DNA of 64,000 nt, from positions 1 through 64,000 of the forward strand of contig JAVXHY010000011.1 in the NCBI GenBank assembly GCA_036656615.1, written 5' to 3'. The stretch's first letter is position 1. Each line of letters opens with the position of its first letter. Below the pieces are notes generated by a model, which saw only the letters and a program-made list of their open reading frames with translations, ran no database searches and was not told the origin of the DNA. A program made the position numbers and the translations under genes. Source of the DNA: CAUPWF01 sp036656615 (GTDB lineage Bacteria > Bacillota > Clostridia > Lachnospirales > Lachnospiraceae). Below, piece after piece: positions 52,536 to 62,549 of this stretch.

Positions 52536-55130
52536 TTATCGGTTCAATAGTTTATTAATTAATTTACGAATTTGGATAAAAATCAAATTGCTAAATGCAA
52601 GTCCATATACTGCCGCATACTGCATTCCGTTCAGTGTGACCACATCAAATACATGATGGAGTGGTGGTGCCACCAACACCAGCGTCATCAAACATGTTCC
52701 CACAGCAAATGCGCCAATTAAAGCTTTGTTATTCCACAGTTTCTTTGAGCCTAATATAGGTTCTTCTGATTTACAGTTAAATCCATGAACCAATCTAGCT
52801 AAACATAAGGTTGCAAATGCCATCGTTCTGGCTGTCTCTACATTAGTTTTCAACCCAATATAAAAAGCCGCCACCGTTGTAATACCAATGATTAATCCTT
52901 CAATACCAATAGACACCAATACCTTTTTCGATAGAATAGAACTGTCCTTTGATCTTGGTTTATCCTTCATTACATGCTCACTATAAGGTTCCAATCCCAA
53001 GGCAATAGCCGGAAGACTGTCTGTCAAAAGATTGATAAATAGTAAATGAACTGCTCGAAATGGTACCGGAAGATTAATAACGGAGGCATACAATACTACC
53101 AAAATACCCGCTGTATTTCCCGATAGCAGGAACTGCAATGCTCTTTGTATATTGGCATATAAATTTCGACCATATTCTACCGCTTTAACAATCGTAGCAA
53201 AATTATCATCTGCTAACACCATAGCTGCGCTGTCTTTAGCCACTTCGCTTCCCGTAATTCCCATGGCCACACCTATATCTGCCTGCTTTAGGGCCGGGGC
53301 ATCATTCACGCCATCCCCTGTCATTGCTACAATATATCCCTGTCTTTGCCAAGAATCCACAATGCGGATCTTATGTTCCGGTGTCACCCTTGCATAGACT
53401 GCTACCTGTGGAACCAATTGATCCAACTCTGTTTCTGTTAGGTGTTCAATGTCTGCACCTTCAATTGCTTTTCGATCATCCGTCAGAATCCCAATGTTCT
53501 TAGCAATGGCTGCCGCTGTAATTAAATGATCTCCTGTAATCATTACTGGACGAATTCCTGCAGATATGCATTTTGCCACTGCATCCTTTGCCTCGACCCT
53601 TGGTGGATCTTGCATTGCCATTAATCCAAGGAAGGTATATTCTACTTCATGCTGCGTTCCTACATTATGATGTGGAACATTCTTCTCACAAATCGCAAGT
53701 ACCCGAAGTCCGGATTCCGAGAATGTCCGATTGGCTTTTTGAATCCCATCAACATCTTCCTTGGTAATACTTCTAATTCCCTGTTTTGTTTCAATGTCCG
53801 TAATTTTAGGAAGCAGTGCATCCACCGCTCCTTTAGACACCATCCACAGACCATCCTCCATTTGACACACTACCGACATAATCTTGCGGTCCGAATCGAA
53901 AGGTATTTCTCCAATTCTTGGATATTTTGTGCGCACATCCATAAAAATGCCTTTATCTGCTCCAATAGATACCAACGCTGTTTCTGTTGGATCTCCAATT
54001 GCTTCCCCATCAATCACAGTACTATCATTACAAAGAATACTATTACTGATAACTTTTTTCTCTATTTCCGTCAATTCTTCTGATTTATCTTTTATAATAC
54101 CATCCACATAAAAATGTTGAACTGTCATTTTATTTTGCGTTAAAGTTCCAGTCTTGTCAGAGCAAATAACCGAAACACTTCCAAGAGCTTCCACTGCCTG
54201 CAGCTTTCTAATAATTGCGTTTTCCTTGGCAAGCTTTTGTGTTCCAATAGAAAGCATAATAGTAATAATAGAGCTTAAAGCTTCTGGTATTGCTGCTACT
54301 GCCAGTGCTACTGCAAATACAAATGCATCTACAATGCTTTCCCCTCTCCAAATACTAAGCATAAATAAAATAGCACAAATTCCAATGATGATGTAGGAAA
54401 GTACTTTTCCAAACTTATCTAAACTAACTTGTAACGGCGTCTTCTTATCTTTGGTATTATTTAAAAGATCCGCAATCTTACCAAGCTCCGTCTTCATTCC
54501 AATAGAAGTTACTAGACATTTTCCTCGTCCATAGGTTGCAAAACTTCCTGCAAATACCATATTTAATTGATCCCCTAGAGGAATATCTCCATTTAACAGT
54601 GCATCGTCCTTTTCTACTGGTTCACTTTCACCAGTAAGTGCACTTTCATCCACCTTCAAACTACTATTTTCGATTATACGACCATCTGCGCATACATAGT
54701 CTCCAGCTTCCAACAAGACTACATCACCTACCGTAACATCTACTGGAGAAATAACCGCCATTTCTCCATCACGAAGTACTTTGATACTAGGCATGGAAAG
54801 CGTCTTCAAACTTTCCAATGATGCTTCTGCTTTTAATGTCTGAACCGTACCCAAAATAGCATTAATTGTAATGACAATAAAAATAACTAATGCGCTTTCA
54901 ATATCTCCCAGAAAACCAGAAATAAAAGCTGATATAATTAATATAATTACGAGAAAATCTTTGAATTGGTCAACAAATATACCCAGTCCACTTTTTTTCT
55001 TTTCCCCTGACAATTGGTTTAATCCATAACGATCCAACCGTTCTTTCACTTGTGGAGTAGTAAGTCCCAAATCTGATGATTCTAGCTCACCGATCAATTG
55101 TTCTTTTTCTTTTTCATAGATATTTGTCAT
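52536..55130 (-). CDS. Cation-transporting P-type ATPase (calcium type)
   Basis: 864 residues, P-type IIA-like. Phosphorylation motif CSDKTGTLTQNKM, membrane ion-site helix VAAIPEALSSIITIMLSIG, actuator TGE (ALTGESEPVEKD), hinge GDGVNDAPALKQADIGVAMG. The PEAL sequence and the C-terminal six helices resemble PMR1/LMCA calcium pumps. It would export calcium (or manganese) from the cytosol. It lies 15 bp downstream of the Na/Pi cotransporter gene, probably one transcript. Confidence 0.92.
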   Translation of the reverse strand: MTNIYEKEKEQLIGELESSDLGLTTPQVKERLDRYGLNQLSGEKKKSGLGIFVDQFKDFLVIILIISAFISGFLGDIESALVIFIVITINAILGTVQTLKAEASLESLKTLSMPSIKVLRDGEMAVISPVDVTVGDVVLLEAGDYVCADGRIIENSSLKVDESALTGESEPVEKDDALLNGDIPLGDQLNMVFAGSFATYGRGKCLVTSIGMKTELGKIADLLNNTKDKKTPLQVSLDKFGKVLSYIIIGICAILFMLSIWRGESIVDAFVFAVALAVAAIPEALSSIITIMLSIGTQKLAKENAIIRKLQAVEALGSVSVICSDKTGTLTQNKMTVQHFYVDGIIKDKSEELTEIEKKVISNSILCNDSTVIDGEAIGDPTETALVSIGADKGIFMDVRTKYPRIGEIPFDSDRKIMSVVCQMEDGLWMVSKGAVDALLPKITDIETKQGIRSITKEDVDGIQKANRTFSESGLRVLAICEKNVPHHNVGTQHEVEYTFLGLMAMQDPPRVEAKDAVAKCISAGIRPVMITGDHLITAAAIAKNIGILTDDRKAIEGADIEHLTETELDQLVPQVAVYARVTPEHKIRIVDSWQRQGYIVAMTGDGVNDAPALKQADIGVAMGITGSEVAKDSAAMVLADDNFATIVKAVEYGRNLYANIQRALQFLLSGNTAGILVVLYASVINLPVPFRAVHLLFINLLTDSLPAIALGLEPYSEHVMKDKPRSKDSSILSKKVLVSIGIEGLIIGITTVAAFYIGLKTNVETARTMAFATLCLARLVHGFNCKSEEPILGSKKLWNNKALIGAFAVGTCLMTLVLVAPPLHHVFDVVTLNGMQYAAVYGLAFSNLIFIQIRKLINKLLNR

Positions 55131-55145
55131 ACCGTGTCCTTTCGT

Positions 55146-56777
55146 TTACATTGTACTATAATTTTGTGCAATATTCAGTGCATGATCTCCTATACGTTCA
55201 AAATCTGTTAACATCTCTGAATATAACACACTTGCTTCCGGATTGCACTTCTGTTCTTTTAAACGTCGAATTTGTTTTTTTCTAAAATCTTTATTCATGC
55301 GGTCCGTTTTCTTTTCTAATTCCATGGTCATCTCTAAGTCTACCCCAATAAAATGTTCTCCATGTATATTTACACTTTCTAATACTTGTAAACTTAATGC
55401 TTTCATTTCCTCAATTTCACTGATTGCATCTGGCGAAAGCTGTAATTTCTTATCTTTCATATGCTTGGCATAGCCCGCAATATTCATAGCATGATCCCCC
55501 ACACGCTCAATATTGCTTACAATGGCAAAGTACCCCGTTATCGTGAGTGAATCTTGTTCTGACATACTCATTGTCACCAAACTACTAATATAATCTGTTA
55601 TTTTCGCATTGATATAATCTAGATATTCTTCATGTTCTTTGATCTTTGCATATTTTTTTCCATCATATTTCATCACACTGTCAAAACTATCCACCACATT
55701 TTTGACTGCAAACGCAAACATTCTTCCTACTTCTTTCTCAATTTGAGAAATACTTACTGCTACCTGTCCGATTTGATGATATACTCTTGGATCTACCGGA
55801 ACTATGTACTGAAGCTTCTGAACTTCCTCTTCCTCACCCTTCTTCTCTGGCAAGATTCGGATTGCAATTTTAACCATCCAAGCTCCTAATGGAAGCAATA
55901 ATAACGTAGTCACTACATTAAATAAGGTATGCATGTTTGCAATTTGTGCAATCGGGTTATTCGGTGTGAACTTCTCCACAAGCATAGATAGTGGTGTGGT
56001 AAGACAAAGTATAGTAAATACAAGTGTTCCAAAGATATTAAACATTAAATGGATAATTGTAGTTCTTTTAGCATTTGTTTTGGCACCTACAGAAGCCAAG
56101 ACTGCTGTAATACAAGTTCCTATGTTCTGTCCAAACAACACAAATACTGCACTGGAAAATCCAAGTACATGATTCCCGACCAATGCCTGTAATATTCCAA
56201 CCGAAGCTGAAGAAGATTGAATAATAGCTGTAAATCCTGCACCTGCCAGAATGCCCCAAAGAGGGTTATCAAAATTAGACAGCATGGATATAAACTGTGG
56301 CGAATCTTGAAGAGACTGCATCGAATCTCCCATCAAATTCATACCAATAAATAAAACACCCAGTCCTGCAATAATTTCCCCTATATGATATGCCTTTTGA
56401 TTTTTTACAAACATAATCATCACTACACCAATGAAGGCAATCACTGGTGCAATTGCGCCTATATCTAAGGCAATCAACTGACCGGTAATAGTTGTTCCAA
56501 TATTCGCACCCATAATAATCCAAACGGCCTGATTTAAAGTCATCAGTCCTGAATTAACGAATCCAACAACCATAACAGTAGTTGCAGACGACGATTGAAT
56601 AACTGCCGTAATTACGGCTCCCACAAGAACCCCCATAAACCGATTGGATGTAAATTTTTCCAAAATAGCTTTCATTTTATCTGCAGCAGCAGCCTCCAAG
56701 CCCCTGCTCATTTGCTGCATTCCATATAAAAACAACGCCAACCCACCCATAAGCATCAATATTTCATTCACTGTCAT
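55146..56777 (-). CDS. Na/Pi-cotransporter family protein with PhoU-like domain
   Basis: 543 residues: about nine transmembrane helices with two inverted-repeat QSSSA motifs (VIQSSSATTVMVVGFVNSGL, IIQSSSASVGILQALVG), the diagnostic repeat of NptA transporters, and a C-terminal PhoU-like helical bundle (FAIVSNIERVGDHAMNIAGY, MLTDFERIGDHALNIAQN). It probably imports phosphate with sodium or controls phosphate entry. The start at 56777 has GGAGG upstream; a TTG at 56795 overlaps it. It faces a divergent KdpD-like kinase gene with a promoter in the 161-bp gap. Confidence 0.93.
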   Translation of the reverse strand: MTVNEILMLMGGLALFLYGMQQMSRGLEAAAADKMKAILEKFTSNRFMGVLVGAVITAVIQSSSATTVMVVGFVNSGLMTLNQAVWIIMGANIGTTITGQLIALDIGAIAPVIAFIGVVMIMFVKNQKAYHIGEIIAGLGVLFIGMNLMGDSMQSLQDSPQFISMLSNFDNPLWGILAGAGFTAIIQSSSASVGILQALVGNHVLGFSSAVFVLFGQNIGTCITAVLASVGAKTNAKRTTIIHLMFNIFGTLVFTILCLTTPLSMLVEKFTPNNPIAQIANMHTLFNVVTTLLLLPLGAWMVKIAIRILPEKKGEEEEVQKLQYIVPVDPRVYHQIGQVAVSISQIEKEVGRMFAFAVKNVVDSFDSVMKYDGKKYAKIKEHEEYLDYINAKITDYISSLVTMSMSEQDSLTITGYFAIVSNIERVGDHAMNIAGYAKHMKDKKLQLSPDAISEIEEMKALSLQVLESVNIHGEHFIGVDLEMTMELEKKTDRMNKDFRKKQIRRLKEQKCNPEASVLYSEMLTDFERIGDHALNIAQNYSTM

Positions 56778-56886
56778 TTCTTTTGTTTCCTCCAAATTTT
56801 TTTCACAACATATTTAACTTATCATCTAATTCTAGGATTCTCAATGGCATTTTTAATTTCTTAGCACTTTCTTAACACATTTGCTA

Positions 56887-56915
56887 TTGGTCATTATGTA
56901 AAAAACAGGTATAAT
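56887..56915 (+). promoter_or_regulatory. Predicted promoter of the KdpD-like kinase gene
   Basis: TTGGTC (56887-56892) and TATAAT (56910-56915) with a 17-bp spacer, 24 bp upstream of the ATG at 56939. Confidence 0.6.
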
Positions 56916-56938
56916 GGTAACAGAAAAGGGGGCAACTT

Positions 56939-58033
56939 ATGAAATTATTTTCTTTGAAACAACACACAAAATTAGCAGATGCCTGCATTACAATCTTTAT
57001 TCTTGCTGCTGCCACCTTAATATCCTTTTTATTTTTTCATTTTGCCACGCATAATACTGAAAATATTGGATTAGTTTATATTCTAGCACTTGTACTAATT
57101 GCAAGATTTACTTCATCCTACTTGCCTGGTATTTTAGCTTCTATTGTATGCGTTATCTGTGTAAATTTTTTATTCACGTATCCGTTTTTTTCTTTGAATT
57201 TCAATTTAGGGGGATATCCACTTTCTTTTGTAGTAATGCTGGCCATATCCCTGACTACAAGCGCTACCACTTCCAATTTAAAGCAGCAAGCCACCGTAAT
57301 TGCGGAACGTGAACAATTATTGTTGGAAGCAGAAAAAGAAAAAATGCGTGCCAATTTATTAAGGGCCGTTTCCCATGATTTACGTACACCTCTTACTAGC
57401 ATCATTGGTTCCAGTGCCGCTTATTTAGAAAATGAGACCGTTTTAAATGTACAGGAAAAACAAGAATTAGTACAACATATTCATGAAGATTCCAATTGGC
57501 TTTTGAATATGGTTGAAAATCTATTATCAATTACCAGAATACATAACGAATCTACTTCTGTCACAAAATCCTTAGAGCCTGTAGAAGAAGTACTGGCGGA
57601 AGCCGTTTATCGTCTTCGCAAGCGTATTCCCGATGCAAATATAACAGTGGATATTCCCGATGAGCTTCTTATGATTCCCATGGATGCCATTCTGATTGAA
57701 CAAGTACTGATTAATTTATTAGAAAATGCCGTTGTACATTCTAAAAGTAAAAAACCTATTGAGTGCAGCGTAAAAAGCAGTCGTGAATATGTATATTTTC
57801 ATATTCGGGACTATGGAGTTGGAATACAGCCACATATGCTCCATACCATATTTGATTTCAGTGCCACTGCTGCTGGTAATGGCACGGATTCTGCAAAGGG
57901 CATGGGAATCGGATTATCCATATGTAAAACTATTGTTCTTGTACACGGCGGTACCATAGAAGCAAAAAACCATGAAGATGGGGCTGAATTTATATTTACA
58001 CTTCCAAAGGAGGATTCTTTATATGAGTCATAA
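56939..58033 (+). CDS. KdpD-like sensor histidine kinase, short form
   Basis: 364 residues. Four closely spaced transmembrane helices of the DUF4118 type (about 18-110), a HisKA with LRAVSHDLRTPLTSIIGSSA, and a HATPase domain (LINLLENAVVHSKSKKPIEC, GMGIGLSICKTIVLVHGGTI). The large N-terminal KdpD and USP cytosolic domains of classical KdpD are absent, so it is a truncated architecture. It overlaps the KdpE-like gene by 11 bp. No kdpFABC operon is nearby, so the regulated gene is unknown. Confidence 0.88.
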   Translation: MKLFSLKQHTKLADACITIFILAAATLISFLFFHFATHNTENIGLVYILALVLIARFTSSYLPGILASIVCVICVNFLFTYPFFSLNFNLGGYPLSFVVMLAISLTTSATTSNLKQQATVIAEREQLLLEAEKEKMRANLLRAVSHDLRTPLTSIIGSSAAYLENETVLNVQEKQELVQHIHEDSNWLLNMVENLLSITRIHNESTSVTKSLEPVEEVLAEAVYRLRKRIPDANITVDIPDELLMIPMDAILIEQVLINLLENAVVHSKSKKPIECSVKSSREYVYFHIRDYGVGIQPHMLHTIFDFSATAAGNGTDSAKGMGIGLSICKTIVLVHGGTIEAKNHEDGAEFIFTLPKEDSLYES

Positions 58034-58748
58034 AACATTGGTCTTACTAATTGAAGACGAAAAGAATATCCGGAATTTTATTTCTACGACTTTACTGTCC
58101 AATCATTATAAAATCATTACTGCTGTTAATGGAAAAGATGGGCTTTCTTTGATTTCTTCCCAATGTCCTGATATTATTCTACTAGACCTTGGGCTTCCAG
58201 ATATGGATGGTCTTGAGGTAATCCGAAACGTTAGGACTTGGGCCAGTATTCCTATTATTGTTCTCTCTGCCCGAATTCAGGAACAGGAGAAAGTTATGGC
58301 TTTAGATGTCGGCGCCGATGATTATATCACCAAGCCATTTGGCACTTCAGAACTTCTAGCCCGTATGCGTACCGCCCTTCGTCATAACTATAAATCCAGT
58401 GGCAGTGCTCTATTTTCCCAGCATCCTTATGAAGCCAAGGGACTTCATATCGATTTCGAGAAACATCAAATTACCATCTGTAAGGAAGAAATACATCTCA
58501 CACAGATTGAATTTAAAATATTAATGCTGCTTGCCCACAATTCTGGGAAAGTAATGACCTACGATACCATTATGACCAATATTTGGGGCCCATTTTCAGA
58601 TACAAATAATCGAATTCTTAGAGTCAACATGGCCAATATCCGAAGGAAAATCGAAAAAAATCCTGCTGAGCCACAATATATCTTCACTGAAATTGGAATT
58701 GGTTATCGCATGATTGAAGATGAATATTGTCACACTTCTATAGAATAA
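58023..58748 (+). CDS. KdpE-like response regulator
   Basis: 241 residues: receiver domain with Asp in DIILLDLGLPDMDGLEVIRN and DYITKPFGTSELLARMRTAL, and a winged-helix DNA-binding domain (HLTQIEFKILMLLAHNSGKV, GIGYRMI). The start at 58023 is chosen for its AAAGGAGG site and the partner overlap; an earlier ATG at 57972 is inside the kinase gene. It would be phosphorylated by the adjoining kinase. Confidence 0.9.
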   Translation: MSHKTLVLLIEDEKNIRNFISTTLLSNHYKIITAVNGKDGLSLISSQCPDIILLDLGLPDMDGLEVIRNVRTWASIPIIVLSARIQEQEKVMALDVGADDYITKPFGTSELLARMRTALRHNYKSSGSALFSQHPYEAKGLHIDFEKHQITICKEEIHLTQIEFKILMLLAHNSGKVMTYDTIMTNIWGPFSDTNNRILRVNMANIRRKIEKNPAEPQYIFTEIGIGYRMIEDEYCHTSIE

Positions 58749-58864
58749 AATGAAGATTTTTACAAAATTTAAAAATGTTTTACACAAACCGCATAAAACA
58801 CGCTATAATGGTATTAGGTGATAGTATGCAAATGAGTGTATCTAACATCAGAAAGCGGTGAAAA

Positions 58865-59353
58865 ATGTTTAAAATTAATGACTATGTAATTTATTCCTAT
58901 CGTGGAATATGTAAGATAACTGATATCAAAGAAGAAGGTGTCACAAAGACAAAAAGAATGCACTACATTCTACAACCATTACGGGATGAAAAAGCAACGC
59001 TCATGACTCCTGTTGAAAATGACAAGGTTTCCTTAAGACCTATTATTTCTAGAGAAGAAGCGCAGGAACTTATGGATTCACTCTCATCTTTAGAAGCAGA
59101 ATGGATTACCAATAATCGGTTACGATCTACTACTTTTACTTCTATTTCGAGAAACGGAAGTTTAAAGGATAGCTTGGGTGTATTGATTGCATTCTTACGA
59201 CAACAAAAGATACTAAAAAAAGAAAACAAACGATTAACCATGCCAGATGACAAGATATTGAAAGCCATCGACACTCGAATTTATGAAGAATTAGCATATG
59301 CATTAAATGTGAGTCCAGAGTCTATCAAAAGAGAAATCTCAAAAATCATATAA
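58865..59353 (+). CDS. CarD-like transcriptional regulator
   Basis: 162 residues: a CarD/CdnL Tudor-like N-terminal domain (MFKINDYVIYSYRGICKITD, HYILQPL, TLMTPVEN) that contacts the RNA polymerase beta subunit, and a helical C-terminal half (ILKAIDTRIYEELAYALNVS). In Clostridia such proteins tune transcription initiation. It follows the kdpE-like gene by 116 bp, with its own leader; AAAGCGGTG precedes the ATG. Not obviously in an operon. Confidence 0.88.
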   Translation: MFKINDYVIYSYRGICKITDIKEEGVTKTKRMHYILQPLRDEKATLMTPVENDKVSLRPIISREEAQELMDSLSSLEAEWITNNRLRSTTFTSISRNGSLKDSLGVLIAFLRQQKILKKENKRLTMPDDKILKAIDTRIYEELAYALNVSPESIKREISKII

Positions 59354-59384
59354 TTATCGAGATACACTATCCATACTACAAACA

Positions 59385-59434
59385 AAAGAAAAGGAACCAA
59401 CTTTGCATTCATCTGCATGGATGGTCCCTTTTTA
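59385..59434. terminator. Bidirectional terminator
   Basis: GGGACCA...TGGTTCC and an inner TGCA pair form a stem flanked by TTTTT on the plus side and TTCCTTTTCTTTT on the minus side. It separates the CarD-like gene from the convergent alarmone synthetase gene. Confidence 0.75.
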
Positions 59435-59462
59435 ATACCTTTTTTCCCAGATTGCTTTAACT

Positions 59463-60131
59463 TCAATCACGTTCATCTCTCTCATTTGGCTCATAAAATA
59501 TCTGCATCTGCTGTTCAATCCTGTATAATTGTTTGGAATACCGCTTTAATTCACTGGATAAATGTATCTGACCATTTTTGGATGGTTTATAACAAAGCTG
59601 ATGCTCCATACTGGCCCACCAATCCATACCAATAGTTCGGACTTGAATCTCAACAGGAAGATAGGCATCCTCTTCCTCACCTGGTATCTTAGCTCCAATA
59701 ACCAAATGATAGCTTCGATAACCATTGCCCCTTGGTCTAGTAACATAATCCTTCTCTTTCAGTACAATTACATTCTTCATATCTTTAATCTTCTCTACTA
59801 TTATATATATTTCCGCTATATAAAAGCAGATTACACGTATCCCGGCAATGTCACCAATTCGATTCACTGCATTCATACAGGTGTCCGCTATCTTCTTACG
59901 CTGCATTTTTTCTTTTACACTTTCCAATGTTTTAATTCTAGATTCAATACTATGATAGGGACTTCTTTCATTTCGCTCTATATAATTCATATCCATTTGC
60001 TTCAAACGATTCTCAACTGTCTTGCAAGCACGTTCATATGGCTCTGATAACAATTGATAATTCTCTGCATTCAAAGGTTGATTTCTTTCTTCTGGCGGAA
60101 TATTTAATCTACACATTTTTATTATTTTCAT
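59463..60131 (-). CDS. Small alarmone synthetase (RelA/SpoT-domain protein)
   Basis: 222 residues, a single RelA/SpoT synthetase domain without hydrolase, TGS or ACT regions: IESRIKTLESVKEKMQRKK, IGDIAGIRVICFYI with the catalytic Asp, RGNGYRSYHLVIGAKI and VEIQVRTIGMDWWASMEHQL. It makes (p)ppGpp or pGpp from GTP/GDP and ATP, and in Firmicutes such proteins respond to wall stress rather than ribosomal stalling. The last residues are charged (YEPNERDERD). It stands alone. Confidence 0.92.
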   Translation of the reverse strand: MKIIKMCRLNIPPEERNQPLNAENYQLLSEPYERACKTVENRLKQMDMNYIERNERSPYHSIESRIKTLESVKEKMQRKKIADTCMNAVNRIGDIAGIRVICFYIAEIYIIVEKIKDMKNVIVLKEKDYVTRPRGNGYRSYHLVIGAKIPGEEEDAYLPVEIQVRTIGMDWWASMEHQLCYKPSKNGQIHLSSELKRYSKQLYRIEQQMQIFYEPNERDERD

Positions 60132-60211
60132 ACTCTTTACCCACCTTTCTTTCCTGACACTTTATTATATACCAAATCCCTCTTTTTTTCACCTATTTAA
60201 AGGAGTATTTC

Positions 60212-60240
60212 TTGACAGAGTCCATGTATATTGTTAGAAT
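60212..60240 (+). promoter_or_regulatory. Predicted promoter of the murT-gatD operon
   Basis: TTGACA (60212-60217) and TAGAAT (60235-60240), 17 bp apart, 72 bp before the murT start. Confidence 0.7.
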
Positions 60241-60312
60241 AAATAAAAATACAGACAAAAGGATATAGCATTTACTGTTTCATGTATTCAGGACATGTTA
60301 TAAAATAAAATA

Positions 60313-61683
60313 ATGAAAATTAGAACAATGACAACTATTTTGATATGCAGAGCTACACGTTGGATACTTCGGAAATTAGGAACGGGTGGCACCAATGTGC
60401 CTGGGACATTAGCACTCAAATTATACCCCCAGATTATGCAGGTACTGTCTGAGCATATGACAGTCATTATCGTTACTGGTACCAATGGGAAAACCACCCT
60501 AACCAGAATGATTGAAAAAAGCCTACAGGAATCCGGAATTGTATACTTCACCAACAAATCCGGCGCAAACATGGAAACTGGAATTGCCACAGAATTTATT
60601 ATGAACTCTTCCCTCACGGGTAAGAATTTATGTACCCATGCGCTGCTGGAGTGTGATGAATTGGCATTTCGCACAGTTAGTAAATATGTGAATGCCCAAT
60701 ATATTGTAGTAACCAATATTTTCCGAGATCAACTAGACCGTTGTGGTGAAATAACTTATACCTTAGCCAGCATTTTGGAAAGCATTCAGAACTCAACAAA
60801 TGCAACGGTGTGCCTAAATGCGGATTGCTCTTTATCCACCTCCATGGTAGGGTCATTTGATAATAAGACCATTTTCTTTGGCATGGAATGCCCTATTTAT
60901 CAAAATGCAGTAGAAGAATTATCCGATGCTCCTTATTGCATCAAATGCAAGACTGAATACGTTTACGATTTTGTAACTTATGGACATCTTGGAAAGTTTC
61001 ACTGTCCAAACTGCGGTTACAAAAGACAGGATCCAACCATTGCTGTAGAAAAAGTTCATGAAATTACACCGGACTACTCCATAGTAGACATGCGACTAGA
61101 CGACCAACGATATACCGTGAAAATCAATCTTCCCGGTGGTTATAATATATATAATGCAGCTGCTGCTGCATGTGTTGGGTATGCAATGAATCTAGACCAT
61201 GATGTAATTGTACGTTCTTTGAATCAATTTCAGTGCGGCTTTGGCCGAATGGAAAAGTTAACCATCAACGATACCATACTTCGTATGATTCTAGTAAAGA
61301 ATCCAGCCGGATGTAATCAGGTCTTGAACTTCTTATGCGATACCAAAGAACCTTCTTTGTTTGTCATTGCATTAAACGACCGTTATGCGGATGGAACTGA
61401 TATTTCTTGGATTTGGGATGTGAATTTCGAGAAACTGCTGTTAATGGAAGATCACTTAACAAAGATTCTAGTGACCGGAATACGCGCAGATGATATGGCC
61501 TTGAGACTAAAATATGCTGACATTCCAACAGATAAGATTACAGTGATGAAAGATTATGATCAATTAATTAACTATATGGCAAATCAAGATCTACCCGTTT
61601 ATCTTATGCCTACTTATACGGCAATGCTTGATATTCGTGGGAAAATCAGTAAAACTTTTAACATAAATGAATTTTGGGAATAG
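60313..61683 (+). CDS. murT: Lipid II isoglutaminyl synthase, MurT subunit
   Basis: 456 residues: Mur-ligase central domain with the ATP P-loop VTGTNGKTTLTRMI, a Cys4 zinc ribbon insert (CIKCKTEY ... CPNCGYKR) diagnostic of MurT, and a C-terminal DUF1727 domain (RMEKLTINDTILRMILVKNP, AGCNQVLNFL). With GatD it converts the D-Glu of lipid II stem peptides to D-isoGln. No strong Shine-Dalgarno precedes the ATG at 60313; ATG at 60328 is an alternative. The gatD start lies 8 bp after its stop. Confidence 0.94.
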   Translation: MKIRTMTTILICRATRWILRKLGTGGTNVPGTLALKLYPQIMQVLSEHMTVIIVTGTNGKTTLTRMIEKSLQESGIVYFTNKSGANMETGIATEFIMNSSLTGKNLCTHALLECDELAFRTVSKYVNAQYIVVTNIFRDQLDRCGEITYTLASILESIQNSTNATVCLNADCSLSTSMVGSFDNKTIFFGMECPIYQNAVEELSDAPYCIKCKTEYVYDFVTYGHLGKFHCPNCGYKRQDPTIAVEKVHEITPDYSIVDMRLDDQRYTVKINLPGGYNIYNAAAAACVGYAMNLDHDVIVRSLNQFQCGFGRMEKLTINDTILRMILVKNPAGCNQVLNFLCDTKEPSLFVIALNDRYADGTDISWIWDVNFEKLLLMEDHLTKILVTGIRADDMALRLKYADIPTDKITVMKDYDQLINYMANQDLPVYLMPTYTAMLDIRGKISKTFNINEFWE

Positions 61684-61691
61684 AGGTTGAT

Positions 61692-62444
61692 ATGTATAAT
61701 TTGAAAATTTGTCATTTATATCCAGATATCTTAAATCTATATGGTGACAGCGGTAATTTAAGGTGTATGCAAAAAAGATTACAATGGCGCGGTATCGAAG
61801 CAGAACTTACTGGCATTTCCGTAGGTCAGGACTTGGATTATGACGCTTATGATGTATTTGTCATTGGTGGTGGGCAGGATTTTGAACAGGAAGTATTGAT
61901 TCAGGATTTACTATCCACAAAAGGACAGGCAATTAAACAAGCAGTGGAGGAAGAGAAAACATTTCTTGCTATTTGTGCAGGTTACCAAATATTGGGCAAT
62001 TATTATAAAACCTGGGATGGTAAAGAATATGAATTTATTGGTGCATTAGACCTTTATTCCGTTGGAACCAAAAAGCGCGTTATTGGAGACTATATGTTCC
62101 AATGTGATGAAGCAGATGGTGGGATGACCGTTGTTGGATTTGAAAACCATTCTGGACAAACCTACTTAGGAGATCATGTACGTCCATTTGGTAAAGTACT
62201 TGCCGGAAGCGGTAATAATGGTAAAGACAAAACAGAAGGTGCACGGTATAAGAACGTATTTGCTTCTTACAGCCATGGACCTGTACTTCCTAAGAATCCC
62301 AAGCTTTGTGATCATATTTTAAAGACCGCCCTGAAACGCAAATATTCCGATATAAGCTTAGAAGAATTAGATGATTTATTTGAATATAATGCCCATGATT
62401 TTATGGAGCATCGCTTAAACAAAGGAACTGGAAAAACTATATAG
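61692..62444 (+). CDS. gatD: Lipid II isoglutaminyl synthase, glutamine amidotransferase subunit GatD
   Basis: 250 residues of the class I glutamine amidotransferase fold: GDSGNLRCMQKRL at the N-terminus, nucleophile Cys95 in LAICAGYQILG, and the catalytic His in YSHGPVLPKNP. It supplies ammonia to MurT. The start at 61692 has an AGAGG site within the murT end; a TTG at 61674 would overlap murT. It ends facing the converging flavoprotein gene. Confidence 0.94.
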   Translation: MYNLKICHLYPDILNLYGDSGNLRCMQKRLQWRGIEAELTGISVGQDLDYDAYDVFVIGGGQDFEQEVLIQDLLSTKGQAIKQAVEEEKTFLAICAGYQILGNYYKTWDGKEYEFIGALDLYSVGTKKRVIGDYMFQCDEADGGMTVVGFENHSGQTYLGDHVRPFGKVLAGSGNNGKDKTEGARYKNVFASYSHGPVLPKNPKLCDHILKTALKRKYSDISLEELDDLFEYNAHDFMEHRLNKGTGKTI

Positions 62445-62491
62445 CAGAATATAATCATACTCTGCTTGGTAAATATTGTTTCACTTTAATC

Positions 62492-62515
62492 GCCATTCCG
62501 CCGCTTTGCGGCGGC
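62492..62515. repeat. GC-rich palindrome between convergent genes
   Basis: CCGCCGCTTTGCGGCGG forms a 7-bp perfect stem with a 3-base loop, between gatD and the flavoprotein gene. No T tract follows, so it is a weak terminator candidate only. Confidence 0.45.
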
Positions 62516-62549
62516 ACAAATAGTACTGAAAAAGGTTCACTTTCTCTTT

